A stretch of DNA of 33,536 nt. Origin: Chitinophagales bacterium. GTDB lineage: Bacteria > Bacteroidota > Bacteroidia > Chitinophagales > UBA2359. The notes under the pieces are model-generated. The model was not told the origin of the DNA, ran no database searches, and saw only the letters and a program-made list of their open reading frames with translations. Numbering within the stretch: position 1 is the first letter of the stretch; the number at the start of each line of letters is the position of its first letter. Shown here piece by piece: positions 17,097-25,848 of this stretch. Position numbers and translations under genes: made by a program. The stretch spans positions 1 to 33,536 of the forward strand of contig JAEUUX010000170.1 in assembly GCA_016787295.1 (NCBI GenBank), read 5' to 3'.

Positions 17097-18218
17097 ATGA
17101 TAAACGAAACAAAATCTGATTTGCTCACAGAAGAAGACGATTTGTTGATGGAAGATGAACAATCGTGGTATGAGCATTTGCGACGTGTGGTGGATAAAGG
17201 GCAATCGCCGCTGCGAATAGATAAATATCTGGCACAGCTAACCGATAAGGCGAGTCGAAGCCGCATACAAAACGCCGCCGAAGCAGGAGCGATTAGTGTG
17301 AATGGCAAAGCTGTTAAGGCGAATTATAAGGTGAAGCCTTTGGACGAAATTGTATTGGTGCTGCCAAAGCCACAGCATAGTTTTGAGGTTTTAGCTGAAC
17401 AAATGCCGTTGGATATTGTGTATGAAGACGACGATGTGATTGTGCTAAATAAGCCGGCGGGTTTGGTGGTGCATCCGGGCGTTGGCAATTATACAGGTAC
17501 TCTGGTGAACGGTTTGTTGTATCATTTTCAGAATCTACCTATTAATCAGTCGGGTAGTGGGTTGAGTGTTGCGGCTGAACAACGTCCTGGTTTGGTGCAT
17601 AGGATTGATAAAAATACTACAGGTCTAATGGTGGTGGCTAAAAACGAGTATGCCATGACGCATTTGGCTAAACAATTCTTTGACCATAGTGTTGTGCGGC
17701 GTTATGTTGCTTTGGTGTGGGGTGATGTGCTACAAAACGAGGGAACTATTGTCGGTAATATTGACCGTCATCAAAGGTTCAGGAAATTGATGGACGTTTA
17801 TCCGCCCGAAGAAGGGATAGGCAAACACGCTGTCACGCATTATGAGGTTTTAGAACGCTTTGGTTATGTCACTTTGGTTAGTTGTCGCTTGGAAACGGGA
17901 AGGACACACCAGATTCGTGTACATTTCCAGCATATTGGGCATTCCTTGTTTAACGACCCTGAATATGACGGCGACCGTATCCGAAAAGGAACGGTATATA
18001 CTAAATATAAGCAGTTTGTTGATAATTGCTTTTCGCTCATTCCGCGTCAGGCTTTGCACGCTAAGATTTTGGGGTTCGTTCACCCTACAAGTGGCAAACA
18101 ATTGTACTTTGAGTCAGAATTACCCGATGATATGGTGCAGGTTTTGGACAAATGGCGGAAATATCGCAGCAATCATATCGAACCAGATACCACTGAGACA
18201 ATTGTTTTGAAGGATTAA
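17097..18218 (+). CDS. rluD: Large-subunit rRNA pseudouridine synthase, RluD family
   Basis: A 373-residue protein with an acidic N-terminal leader, an S4 domain (about residues 40-95, RIDKYLAQLTDKASRSRIQN and GAISVNGKAVKANYKV) and the RluA-type catalytic domain with RPGLVHRIDKNTTGLMVVAK, where Asp171 is catalytic. LETGRTHQIRVHFQHIGHSL follows. With the S4 domain it matches RluD, which makes pseudouridines in helix 69 of 23S rRNA, important for ribosome assembly. ATG 17097 is preferred to an in-frame TTG nine bases earlier. It is isolated, with large direct-repeat blocks on both sides, and is followed by a strong terminator. Confidence 0.93.
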   Translation: MINETKSDLLTEEDDLLMEDEQSWYEHLRRVVDKGQSPLRIDKYLAQLTDKASRSRIQNAAEAGAISVNGKAVKANYKVKPLDEIVLVLPKPQHSFEVLAEQMPLDIVYEDDDVIVLNKPAGLVVHPGVGNYTGTLVNGLLYHFQNLPINQSGSGLSVAAEQRPGLVHRIDKNTTGLMVVAKNEYAMTHLAKQFFDHSVVRRYVALVWGDVLQNEGTIVGNIDRHQRFRKLMDVYPPEEGIGKHAVTHYEVLERFGYVTLVSCRLETGRTHQIRVHFQHIGHSLFNDPEYDGDRIRKGTVYTKYKQFVDNCFSLIPRQALHAKILGFVHPTSGKQLYFESELPDDMVQVLDKWRKYRSNHIEPDTTETIVLKD

Positions 18219-18236
18219 TTTTCTATAGTTTTGCTT

Positions 18237-18276
18237 ACACTGCTATCAATGTTTGGTTGATAGCAGTGTTTTTTTG
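18237..18276 (+). terminator. Rho-independent terminator of rluD
   Basis: ACACTGCTATCAA (18237-18249) pairs with TTGATAGCAGTGT (18257-18269) around a 7-nt loop and is followed by a T run. It lies 18 bp after the stop codon. The stretch from 18277 to 18371 is AT-rich with two short degenerate echoes of the 168-bp module (GGTGGATAATATTGG). Confidence 0.92.
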
Positions 18277-18371
18277 TTATTATTTAAATAGTGGGTAAAA
18301 AAATGGTGGATAATATTGGGGTGAGTTGGAATGTGGTGGAATGGGTGGATAATATTGGAGTTTATTCTTTT

Positions 18372-18497
18372 GATGTGTATAATATTGTTGCCTAAATTTG
18401 TTTTTAGGGCTATCATTTCACCCTTTCAGGGTTTTAAAAGGGGCTGTTGTTTGTTTTTTCTATAAACTTTTCACCTTTTTAGGGTTTGATTTTTTTT
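18372..18497 (+). repeat. 126-bp repeat module
   Basis: One 126-bp module opens the second repeat block, with the same start (GATGTGTATAATATTG) and two CACC...AGGG elements, the second eroded (CACCTTTTTAGGG). Confidence 0.93.
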
Positions 18498-19504
18498 GTG
18501 CGAAATAATTATGGCATTTGTAAGAATATTGTGTGTTTAGTGTTGTTTTTGTAGATTAATGGAACATAGAGTGCTGCAAAACTTGACTATAAGTAGAGGG
18601 TTAGCTGATGTGTAGCGGGTTGGAATGTGATAAAGTGTGCGGATAATATTGGGGTTTATTTTTTTGTACGAAATAATTATGGCATTTATAAGAACATTAT
18701 GTGTTTAGTGTTGTTTTTGTGGATTAATAGAACATAGAGAGCTGCAAAACTTGACTACAAATAAAGGGTTAGCTGGCGTATAGCGGATTTGAGCAAAATT
18801 AAATGCGTAGACAATATTGGGGGTTATTTTTTGATGGAAATAATTATGACGTTTATAAGAACATTATGTGTTTGGTGTTGTTTTTGTGGATTAATGGAAC
18901 ATAGAGCGCTGTAAAACTTGACTACAAATAGAGGGTTAGCTGATGTGTAGCGGGTTGGAATGTGATAAAGTGTGCAGGTAATATTTGAGGTTATTTTTTT
19001 GATGGAAATAATTATGGTATTTGTAAGAACATTGTGTGTTTAGTGTTGTTTTTATGGATTAATGGAACATAGAGCGCTGCAAAACTTGACTACAAATAGA
19101 GGGTTAGCTGGCGCATGGCGGATTTGAACAAAATTAAATAGGTAGATAATATTGGGGGTTATTTTTTTGTGCGAAATAATTATAGCATTTGTAAGAACAT
19201 TGTGTGTTTAGTGTTGTTTTTATGGATTAATGGAACATATAGCGCTGCAAAACTTGACTATAAGCAGAGGGTTAGCTGATGTGTATCTGGTTGGAATGTA
19301 ATAAAGTGTGCGGATAATATTGGGGGTTATTTTTTTGTGCGAAATAATTATGGCATTTATAAGAACATTGTGTGTTTAGTGTTGTTTTTGTGGATTAATG
19401 GAACATAGAGCGCTGTAAAACTTGACTATAAGTAGAGGGTTAGCTGGCGCATAGCGGATTTGAGCAAAATTAAATGCGTAGATAATATTGGGGGTTATTT
19501 TTTT
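18498..19504 (+). repeat. Six 168-bp tandem repeat modules with alternating variants
   Basis: Copies start at 18498, 18666, 18833, 19001, 19169 and 19337; all are 168 bp except the second (167). The 50-bp variable segment reads B, A, B, A, B, A, so the effective unit is 336 bp. The third and fourth copies begin GATGGAAATAATTATG rather than GTGCGAAATAATTATG. No conserved reading frame exists. Confidence 0.95.
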
Positions 19505-19630
19505 GATGTGTATAATATTGTTGCCTAAATTTGCTTTTAGGGCTATCATTTCACCCTTTCAGGGTTTCAAAAGGGGCTGTTGTTTGTCTTTTCTATAAAC
19601 TTTTCACCCTTTCAGGGTTTTTCTTTTTTT
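19505..19630 (+). repeat. 126-bp repeat module
   Basis: An exact-length 126-bp module sits between the 168-bp array and the third 252-bp module, with two CACCCTTTCAGGGTTT elements. Confidence 0.93.
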
Positions 19631-19881
19631 GATGTGGGTAAAAATTGTTTATGCCGACAAAGTTTTATTATTTTGTGTTTATTTTTTTTGTTGAAATAGT
19701 GATAACCCCAACGGGGTGACAAGTTTGTAGCATAGGTATTGCCAAACATTTTACATAAACCCTGAAAGGGTGATATAAATGAAGGATAATGATTATCATT
19801 TCACCATTTTGGAGTTTTAAAAGAGTCTATTCTTTGTTTTTTGCTATAAACTTATCACCTTTTTAGGGTTTTTCTTTTTTT
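19631..19881 (+). repeat. 252-bp repeat module, copy 3
   Basis: A 251-bp copy. Its first half matches copy 2 at 16321 (GTGTTTATTTTTTTTG, AGGTATTGCC). Its last part matches copy 1 at 14850 (GAGTCTATTCTTTG, ATCACCTTTTTAGGG), so it is a mosaic. The AATGATTATCATT palindrome is at 19788-19800. Confidence 0.95.
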
Positions 19882-20040
19882 GATGTGTATAATATTGTTG
19901 CTAAAAATGGTTTATTTTTTCTTTTTTTCTATAATCATTTGACTCTTTCATGGTTTTCTTTTTTTGCGCTAAATAAAAAAATGTTTATACCGATAAAATT
20001 TTCTTATTTTATGCTTACCTTGTCACCGTTTTAAGGGGTA
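19882..20040 (+). repeat. Degenerate end of the second repeat block
   Basis: It begins as a module (GATGTGTATAATATTGTTGC) and then decays into AT-rich sequence with eroded ACTCTTTCATGG and CACCGTTTTAAGGGG elements. From 20041 to the next gene start I see no clear TAnnTTTG box. Confidence 0.6.
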
Positions 20041-20153
20041 TCTTTTTTTTGTGTCATAAAAAAAATATTTTTCATTGGTCACACAACAATTGCGCGGCTA
20101 TTTTGTTTGTAATAATCATAGACAACTTAAAAATAACTAAATTATTCCAAGAT

Positions 20154-23100
20154 ATGCGAAACGTAATCTTTTTTTTCATGCTTCTTTTTTGTGCAAACAT
20201 ACAGGAGTTGCACGCTCAAATGCCTAATTTCGAAAAAAATAAGACCCTCCTACAAGCCATGCGTTGGCGTTGTGTGGGTCCTTTTAGGGGCGGCAGAAGT
20301 CTTGCGGTGGCTGGACACGCTGCACAGCCCAACGTCTTTTATTTTGGGGCTGTTGGAGGCGGTGTGTGGAAGTCAAACGATGCAGGTAATAACTGGTCTT
20401 GTGTGTCGGATAGCACCTTCACGTCCTCATCTATTGGTGCGATAGCTGTTGCACCGTCCAACCCAAATGTTGTTTATGTTGGAACGGGTGAGTCGGAGAT
20501 TCGCGGAAACATTTCTTATGGCGATGGCATGTATAAGTCCGTAGATGGTGGCAAATCGTGGCAATTTATTGGACTAAAGGAGACTTATAGTATTGGTACG
20601 CTGGCTGTTCATCCCAAAGATGAAAACACTGTTTTTGCGGCGGCTCTTGGCAATGTTTTTATGCCCAACAGCTCGCGCGGAATCTATAAAACAAGCGACG
20701 GTGGAAAGAACTGGCGTTTGGTTTTGGCTAAAAATGATAGCACAGGTGCCGCAAATATTATTTTTGACCCCAATGATTCTAATATATTGTACGCCTCGTT
20801 GTGGCAATGCTATAGAAATCCATACAGCATGGGCAGCGGCGGAAAAGGTAGCGGCTTGTATCGCTCGACAGATGGCGGGGAGACTTGGAAAAACATCTCT
20901 ACTAATATGGGTTTGCCCAAAGGCATTCTCGGTAAGATTAGTATGGCGGTGGCACCAAGCAATTCGGAGCGCGTTTGGGCGATGATAGAGAGTGAAAATG
21001 GCGGTTTGTTTCGCTCCGACAATGGTGGAACGACGTGGACACGCATTAACGAAGAAAAAAAGATACGTCAACGCCCTTGGTACTTCAGTCAGATTTTTGC
21101 ACACCCTCAAGATGACCAAATTTTGTACGTGTTGAACGTCAATATGTGGAAATCTGTTGATGGTGGTAAGACGTTCCAAAGCGTTGCGACTAATCATGTT
21201 GACTATCATGACCTTTGGATAAACCCCACGCAACCTGATGTGATGATAGTGGGCAATGATGGCGGAGCGGAGGTTAGTTTGAACGGTGGACAAACGTGGT
21301 CGCAACAAGATGTGCCTACTGCGCAGTTCTATCATGTACAAATCGACAATCATTTTCCGTATCGTTTGTATGGCGCACAACAAGATAATACTTCGGTGCG
21401 TTTGTTAAGCCGCAATATTAATGGCTTTTACATTTCGACAGACCAATGGGAGTCGTCAGCAGGGGGAGAAGCGGGTTATATAACGCCGCATAGAACGAAA
21501 GAATCGGTAGTTTTTGGCGGAGAATATGATGGTTATTTGAGCAAATATGACCATCAAACAAAGGAGAACTACAATATTTCCTTATATCCTATCAGTACAA
21601 TCGGGCATGGGGCAGTTAGCAAAAAATATCGCTTCCAGTGGACATACCCTATCGTGTTTTCGAAGCATGATAATAGCTTGTTCATCACCTCACAGTTTGT
21701 GCATCGAAGCAAAGATGAGGGTATGAGTTTTGAAACTATATCATCAGACCTTACGCGCAACGACTCCACCAAACAACAGGCAAGTGGCGGACCGATTACC
21801 AAAGATAACACGAGTGTAGAGGTCTATAATACCATTTTTACCTTTGCAGAATCGCCGCGCAAAGCTGGAATTTTTTGGACAGGTAGCGACGACGGACTTA
21901 TACATGTTAGTCAGGACGATGGTAAGACATGGAAAAATGTTTCGCCGCCCGCTTCTTTGTTGCCCGAATGGTCATTGGTTTCGATGATTGAGGCTTCTTC
22001 GGAGAACGAAGGGACGTGTTTTGTGGCAGCGAACCGTTATAAACATGGCGATATGAAGCCTTATTTATTGAAAACCATTGATTTTGGTAAAACATGGCAG
22101 CGCATCGACAAAGGTTTGCCCAATACAGCTTACTGTAGGGTGGTGCGCCAAGACGCTTTGTATCCTAATTTGCTCTATGCAGGCACGGAAAAAGGCATTT
22201 TTATTTCGTTGGATAAAGGCAATACGTGGCAGTCTTTGCAATTGAACCTTCCGCTCACTCCCATACACGATTTGCAAATTCATGCCGAAGAAAAAGATTT
22301 AGTAATAGCCACACACGGTCGCTCTTTCTGGATTTTGGACAATTTAACACCCTTGTACGAATTAGCGGCGGACTATGCTGCCATTCAAAAAAGCGATTTT
22401 TATCTCTATACGCCACGTCCCGCTTATCGTTTAAACGGCGGCGGTGGCGGTGTCAGCAATACAGAAGGCGAAAACCCTCCCAACGCCGTACAAATCTATT
22501 ATCACCTGAAAATGCCAAGCAATAAGGAACTGAAAATGCAGTTTTGTAGCGAAAAAGGAGACACTATCGCCACCTATTCGAGCCAAAAAGACCGCAAAGG
22601 CAAGGCTGTGGAAGAAACCAAAGACTTTTATACCGATAAAGATAAGACAGCGTATGGCGTTTTGACGAACAAATCGGGACAAAACGTGTGTTTGTGGGAT
22701 ATGCGCTACGATGATGCCACTGCCATTGCCGAAGGAGAAATGTTGCTGTGGAGTGGTAGCATTAGAGGGGGCAAAGCGGCACCGGGCAATTATGTAGCAA
22801 AGCTCATTGTGGGCGATTCTTTGGTAGCACAACGCAATTTTAGTATCCGAAAAAACCCAACTTTAGCTGTTAGCGATGCCGATTATGCTGCACAAAGGGA
22901 GTTGTCAAAAAAAGTTATTGAAAAACTATCCGAAACGCACCAAACTATCAACAACTTGCGGCAGATTAGGAAACAAATCAATACCTATACGGCTACTGTC
23001 GAGGATACAAGTCAATTGGCAAGCCTCAAAAAAACCACCAAGCCACTTTTGGAGCGTTTAGACAAGATAGAGTCGGCGCTTATACAACACAAAGCAAAAG

Positions 23101-23345
23101 CTTTTCAGGATTTGTTGAACCATCCTGTTCGTTTAAACAACCAATTGGCAAGTATCAATAGCGCTATTAATATGGCAGACAGTCGACCAACCGCACAAAT
23201 GTACGCCGCTTTTGATGACATTAGCCAAGCTATTGATGTGCAAATTGCTGCCTTCAAAAAAATCATAGATACAGACATCCCTGCCTTGAACCGACAAATT
23301 CAGGACTTTTCTGTGCCGACAATTCGTTTGAAAAAGGCTAAATAA
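20154..23345 (+). CDS. Secreted BNR/VPS10 (sortilin-like) repeat protein, glycosyl-hydrolase-like
   Basis: A 1063-residue exported protein. ATG 20154 begins a signal peptide (FFFMLLFCANIQELHAQ); the in-frame region upstream is not similar to anything. Residues about 35-760 hold many BNR/Asp-box repeats of the form S-x-D-x-G-x-T/S-W (KSNDAGNNWSCVSD, KSVDGGKSWQFIG, RSTDGGETWKNIS, RSDNGGTTWTRIN). These form a WD40/YVTN/BNR beta-propeller pair as in VPS10/sortilin domains. The start of the mature protein, RWRCVGPFRGGRSLAVAG, is typical of this Bacteroidota family, often labelled glycosyl hydrolase without proof of activity. The C-terminal 200 residues are helical and charged, and no T9SS tail is evident. 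It stands alone and ends 91 bp before a strong terminator. Confidence 0.88.
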   Translation: MRNVIFFFMLLFCANIQELHAQMPNFEKNKTLLQAMRWRCVGPFRGGRSLAVAGHAAQPNVFYFGAVGGGVWKSNDAGNNWSCVSDSTFTSSSIGAIAVAPSNPNVVYVGTGESEIRGNISYGDGMYKSVDGGKSWQFIGLKETYSIGTLAVHPKDENTVFAAALGNVFMPNSSRGIYKTSDGGKNWRLVLAKNDSTGAANIIFDPNDSNILYASLWQCYRNPYSMGSGGKGSGLYRSTDGGETWKNISTNMGLPKGILGKISMAVAPSNSERVWAMIESENGGLFRSDNGGTTWTRINEEKKIRQRPWYFSQIFAHPQDDQILYVLNVNMWKSVDGGKTFQSVATNHVDYHDLWINPTQPDVMIVGNDGGAEVSLNGGQTWSQQDVPTAQFYHVQIDNHFPYRLYGAQQDNTSVRLLSRNINGFYISTDQWESSAGGEAGYITPHRTKESVVFGGEYDGYLSKYDHQTKENYNISLYPISTIGHGAVSKKYRFQWTYPIVFSKHDNSLFITSQFVHRSKDEGMSFETISSDLTRNDSTKQQASGGPITKDNTSVEVYNTIFTFAESPRKAGIFWTGSDDGLIHVSQDDGKTWKNVSPPASLLPEWSLVSMIEASSENEGTCFVAANRYKHGDMKPYLLKTIDFGKTWQRIDKGLPNTAYCRVVRQDALYPNLLYAGTEKGIFISLDKGNTWQSLQLNLPLTPIHDLQIHAEEKDLVIATHGRSFWILDNLTPLYELAADYAAIQKSDFYLYTPRPAYRLNGGGGGVSNTEGENPPNAVQIYYHLKMPSNKELKMQFCSEKGDTIATYSSQKDRKGKAVEETKDFYTDKDKTAYGVLTNKSGQNVCLWDMRYDDATAIAEGEMLLWSGSIRGGKAAPGNYVAKLIVGDSLVAQRNFSIRKNPTLAVSDADYAAQRELSKKVIEKLSETHQTINNLRQIRKQINTYTATVEDTSQLASLKKTTKPLLERLDKIESALIQHKAKAFQDLLNHPVRLNNQLASINSAINMADSRPTAQMYAAFDDISQAIDVQIAAFKKIIDTDIPALNRQIQDFSVPTIRLKKAK

Positions 23346-23436
23346 ACATGCTGGTTTTATATTGCAAAAATAATTGCGTCCAAATTGAGTGTTTGACATA
23401 CAAAATTTTTGCTAAATACCATTTTTTAAAAACAAC

Positions 23437-23474
23437 AAACCCCCTTGTTCAAGACTGAACAAGGGGGTTTTGAG
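23437..23474. terminator. Bidirectional rho-independent terminator
   Basis: AAACCCCCTTGTTC (23437-23450) and GAACAAGGGGGTTT (23457-23470) form a perfect 14-bp stem with a 6-nt loop. T follows on the plus strand, and GTTGTTTTTAAAA follows on the minus strand. It separates the plus-strand BNR gene from the convergent minus-strand cmr operon and could serve both. Confidence 0.9.
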
Positions 23475-23486
23475 TTTGTATACCTC

Positions 23487-23655
23487 CAGCGCGAGTCTGA
23501 AGTTAAGGGTTTCGAGACGTTGTACCCACAGCGCGAGTCTGAAGTTGGGGGTTTCGAGACCGCGCACCCCCAGCGCGAGTCTGAAGTTAGGGGTTTCGAG
23601 ACGTTATACCTCCAGCGCGAAACTGAAGTTGCTTCTATTGTTGTAGATATATGGC
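23487..23655. repeat. 42-bp tandem repeat array (three full copies plus partial)
   Basis: The shared segment CAGCGCGAGTCTGAAGTT begins at 23487, 23529 and 23571, and as CAGCGCGAAACTGAAGTT at 23613, an exact 42-bp period. A second conserved part, GGGTTTCGAGAC, lies in each unit. The plus strand has an open frame (23445-23696) giving a 14-residue repeat RESEVxGFETLYPQ, but it overlaps the terminator and has no recognisable family, so I do not call a gene. From 23656 to 23751, downstream of cmr6, nothing else is visible. Confidence 0.9.
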
Positions 23656-23751
23656 AATTTTATTTTCTACTCAACAATAATTATTTCTTAAAATAGTGTT
23701 GCGATTTTTTTGCGGGTCTTTTTGTCTGATGAGTTTGTTTGTTGGGGGGGT

Positions 23752-24615
23752 CTATAAAAATTGCCCATATCCCACATTGGTTTTGGCGCCAATGCCTATC
23801 GTTTTTAGCAAGGCTTTGTAGAAGTTCAAACGTTCTTGAGCGGTTAATAGGAAAGTATACTCCACATAATTTCCGTTTTCTTTGACATAATAATGGTTTT
23901 GCAAAACAAATTGGAAGCGAAACGTTACTTTCGGAAGTATTTTGAGCAAAGCAATAGGTATAGGGTTTTTAAACATATCCGCTACACCATCGCTTTTAGG
24001 GTTTTTGTGTGGCGTAATATAGTCGTCAGACAGAAAACAAGCTTTTGGAAAACCTTTGTGCGCAGGATGTTCGCTTTTGATAATGATTGCATCGTGAAAA
24101 ATATCGTTGCCTTTTATAGATTCGTTATCGCCATTGGCATTACCAAATATTTCGCGTTCCAATTTTTTGATGTCGATATCTTGCTTACCTTTGGGTAGCA
24201 GGGACTTGATAAACGCTATTTTTTGGTTGGCTTGTTCTTTGTCTTTGTCTTGCAAAGGAAACATACTGCGCAACAAACCTTTGACAGAGGAACCGGGAAT
24301 AAGTGGTAAACCTGTGGTGTGGTCAAAATAGAAACCAATTTTCAGTTCTCCCGACAAACCCGTACCATGTAAATATCCTGTTCCGATAAGCAAACCGGGA
24401 TAAGTGGTTGTTAGGTCACAATATTGTATTTTGTCACCAAACTCGTTATAGGCATACGGCGATTCTTTTGGCAAAGTTTGTTCAAAGATTTCTTTATTGG
24501 CTTTGTCAAAGATAGCTTTGTTATCCTTACTATCTTTTGTATCATGCCAATTGATTCCTTTGTAGTAGTTTTTATAATACAGCCAACCGACATTAGGTTG
24601 TTTAGTTGCTGCCAT
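23752..24615 (-). CDS. cmr6: Type III-B effector subunit Cmr6
   Basis: A 287-residue RAMP protein that caps the Cmr backbone near the 3' part of the crRNA. Family signatures are YPGLLIGTGYLHGTG, IGFYFDHTTGLPLIPGSS and VKGLLRSMFP near residues 75-125, then IFHDAIII (about 176-183) and a Gly-rich C-terminus IGIGAKTNVGYGQF. ATG 24615 is chosen because AAGGAGG lies just ahead, an unusually strong ribosome site for this phylum; a GTG two codons earlier overlaps it. The gene overlaps the end of cmr5 by 14 bp. It is the last gene of the operon, converging on the BNR gene. Confidence 0.92.
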   Translation of the reverse strand: MAATKQPNVGWLYYKNYYKGINWHDTKDSKDNKAIFDKANKEIFEQTLPKESPYAYNEFGDKIQYCDLTTTYPGLLIGTGYLHGTGLSGELKIGFYFDHTTGLPLIPGSSVKGLLRSMFPLQDKDKEQANQKIAFIKSLLPKGKQDIDIKKLEREIFGNANGDNESIKGNDIFHDAIIIKSEHPAHKGFPKACFLSDDYITPHKNPKSDGVADMFKNPIPIALLKILPKVTFRFQFVLQNHYYVKENGNYVEYTFLLTAQERLNFYKALLKTIGIGAKTNVGYGQFL

Positions 24616-25012
24616 TGTCACCTCCTTTTGAGTTTTCGTTTTTCAATTTTTCGAAAGTGCGAAGGCTTAGTTTAATGGCTATAGAGGCATTGATAATTGC
24701 TTTTTTCAATACCAATGATTTTTGGCGATCTCCTTGACATGCTAAAACAGCATTAAAAAGTCCTCCTTTTATTTTTAAAACTTGTTCGATAGCTTTCAAC
24801 AATTCAGGACGTTTTTCTTGTGTATTAGCATTTTCGTTTGAAAACACGGCGATAGTGGGCAGCAAACCCATTTGTATGATGCTGGCACCCAAAGAAGCAA
24901 TATAGCCGTTATATCCTGAAGGAACGCCTTTTTTCCCGTCCTTCGTTTCCACTAACTTTTCTTGCACAGCTTCGTATGCCGCAGGTATTAATTTTTCTAT
25001 TGTTTTTTGCAT
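24602..25012 (-). CDS. cmr5: Type III-B effector subunit Cmr5
   Basis: A 136-residue helical protein, the small (Cas11-like) subunit of the Cmr complex that forms the inner filament beside the target RNA. Recognisable parts are KKGVPSGYNGYIASLGASII and MGLLPTIAVFSN, followed by a helical C-terminus. ATG 25012 (MQKTIEKLIP) gives the normal family length; the frame remains open further upstream into cmr4 but that part is not similar. It lies 7 bp after cmr4 and overlaps cmr6, so the three are one transcription and translation unit. Confidence 0.88.
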   Translation of the reverse strand: MQKTIEKLIPAAYEAVQEKLVETKDGKKGVPSGYNGYIASLGASIIQMGLLPTIAVFSNENANTQEKRPELLKAIEQVLKIKGGLFNAVLACQGDRQKSLVLKKAIINASIAIKLSLRTFEKLKNENSKGGDNGSN

Positions 25013-25019
25013 GATGTTT

Positions 25020-25841
25020 TTATAGTTTAGTGAATTTACAAAAACCGTAACCAATGCTGGCGTTAGCTCCAATTTGGGTGATGTGATTCGCTATTCGTAA
25101 TAGACATTGAAAATCTTGATTGTCCAAAGGGCGTGCTATCAAAGTGTAAAAAACACTTTCGCGCGGCACAATTTCTTCGTACCAAAGATTTTTGCTTATA
25201 CCGTTCTCCAAATGGTTGCGAGCAATAACTGGTAAATTTTTTACTAATTCCTTGAAATCGTCATCAGGAAATAGTGCTAAATTATCGCCTAATAGTTTCG
25301 TTAGAATGGCTAATTTGGGCAACAATTGTTTGTCTATCGCAGTTGCTTTTTGGTCTTCGAGAATGGCGCTATTAATAGTATCGGAAAGTAAATAAATTTT
25401 ATCTGTCTTTTTGTTTAAGACTTCGCAGACTTCCTCGATTTGTGTTTTTGATGCTGACTGAACATTAAAAATTACCATGTCGTTGCACAATTGGCGCAAA
25501 GTGGCGAGCGAAAAAGCCCTGAAAAAAGGTTTTGTGTCGCTGCGAACGGGTAGGGATAAAAGTTGGGCAGTAAAAAACCGATGCGTTCCTGTTTGGCTTT
25601 TGCCATCGGAATTTTTATTGTTTTCGCTCCCAAAAATATCGTTGATTACATCTTTGTCGGAAAGCAACATTTCGGCATGTTGTCGCAAAGCGCCTTTCAT
25701 GCTCGAACTGTGTATGATGGGCATTTCGGTAATAACATCACGCTGCACTTGTTTGTCTATGATGCCATAATTGGTGTCGCCGCTACCGACGTGCATATTG
25801 GTGAGGCATCGAATGGTATAAAGGTCAGTGGTATACTGCAT
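25020..25841 (-). CDS. cmr4: Type III-B backbone and target-cleaving subunit Cmr4
   Basis: A 273-residue Cas7-like RAMP protein, present in several copies along the crRNA. The N-terminus reads RCLTNMHVGSGDTNYG followed by IIDKQVQRD. Asp29 occupies the position of the catalytic Asp that cleaves target RNA at 6-nt intervals in characterised Cmr4 proteins. IIHSSSMKGALRQHAE follows, and the C-terminus has ANASIGYGFCKF. ATG 25841 places this motif at the normal distance from the start; it is 7 bp after the cmr3 stop. Target RNA cleavage therefore looks intact. Confidence 0.92.
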   Translation of the reverse strand: MQYTTDLYTIRCLTNMHVGSGDTNYGIIDKQVQRDVITEMPIIHSSSMKGALRQHAEMLLSDKDVINDIFGSENNKNSDGKSQTGTHRFFTAQLLSLPVRSDTKPFFRAFSLATLRQLCNDMVIFNVQSASKTQIEEVCEVLNKKTDKIYLLSDTINSAILEDQKATAIDKQLLPKLAILTKLLGDNLALFPDDDFKELVKNLPVIARNHLENGISKNLWYEEIVPRESVFYTLIARPLDNQDFQCLLRIANHITQIGANASIGYGFCKFTKL

Positions 25842-25848
25842 AATATGA

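Noticed and set aside
23487-23655. CRISPR array next to cmr6
   Set aside because: The 42-bp units are conserved nearly throughout; only a few positions vary, leaving no spacer-sized unique segments.
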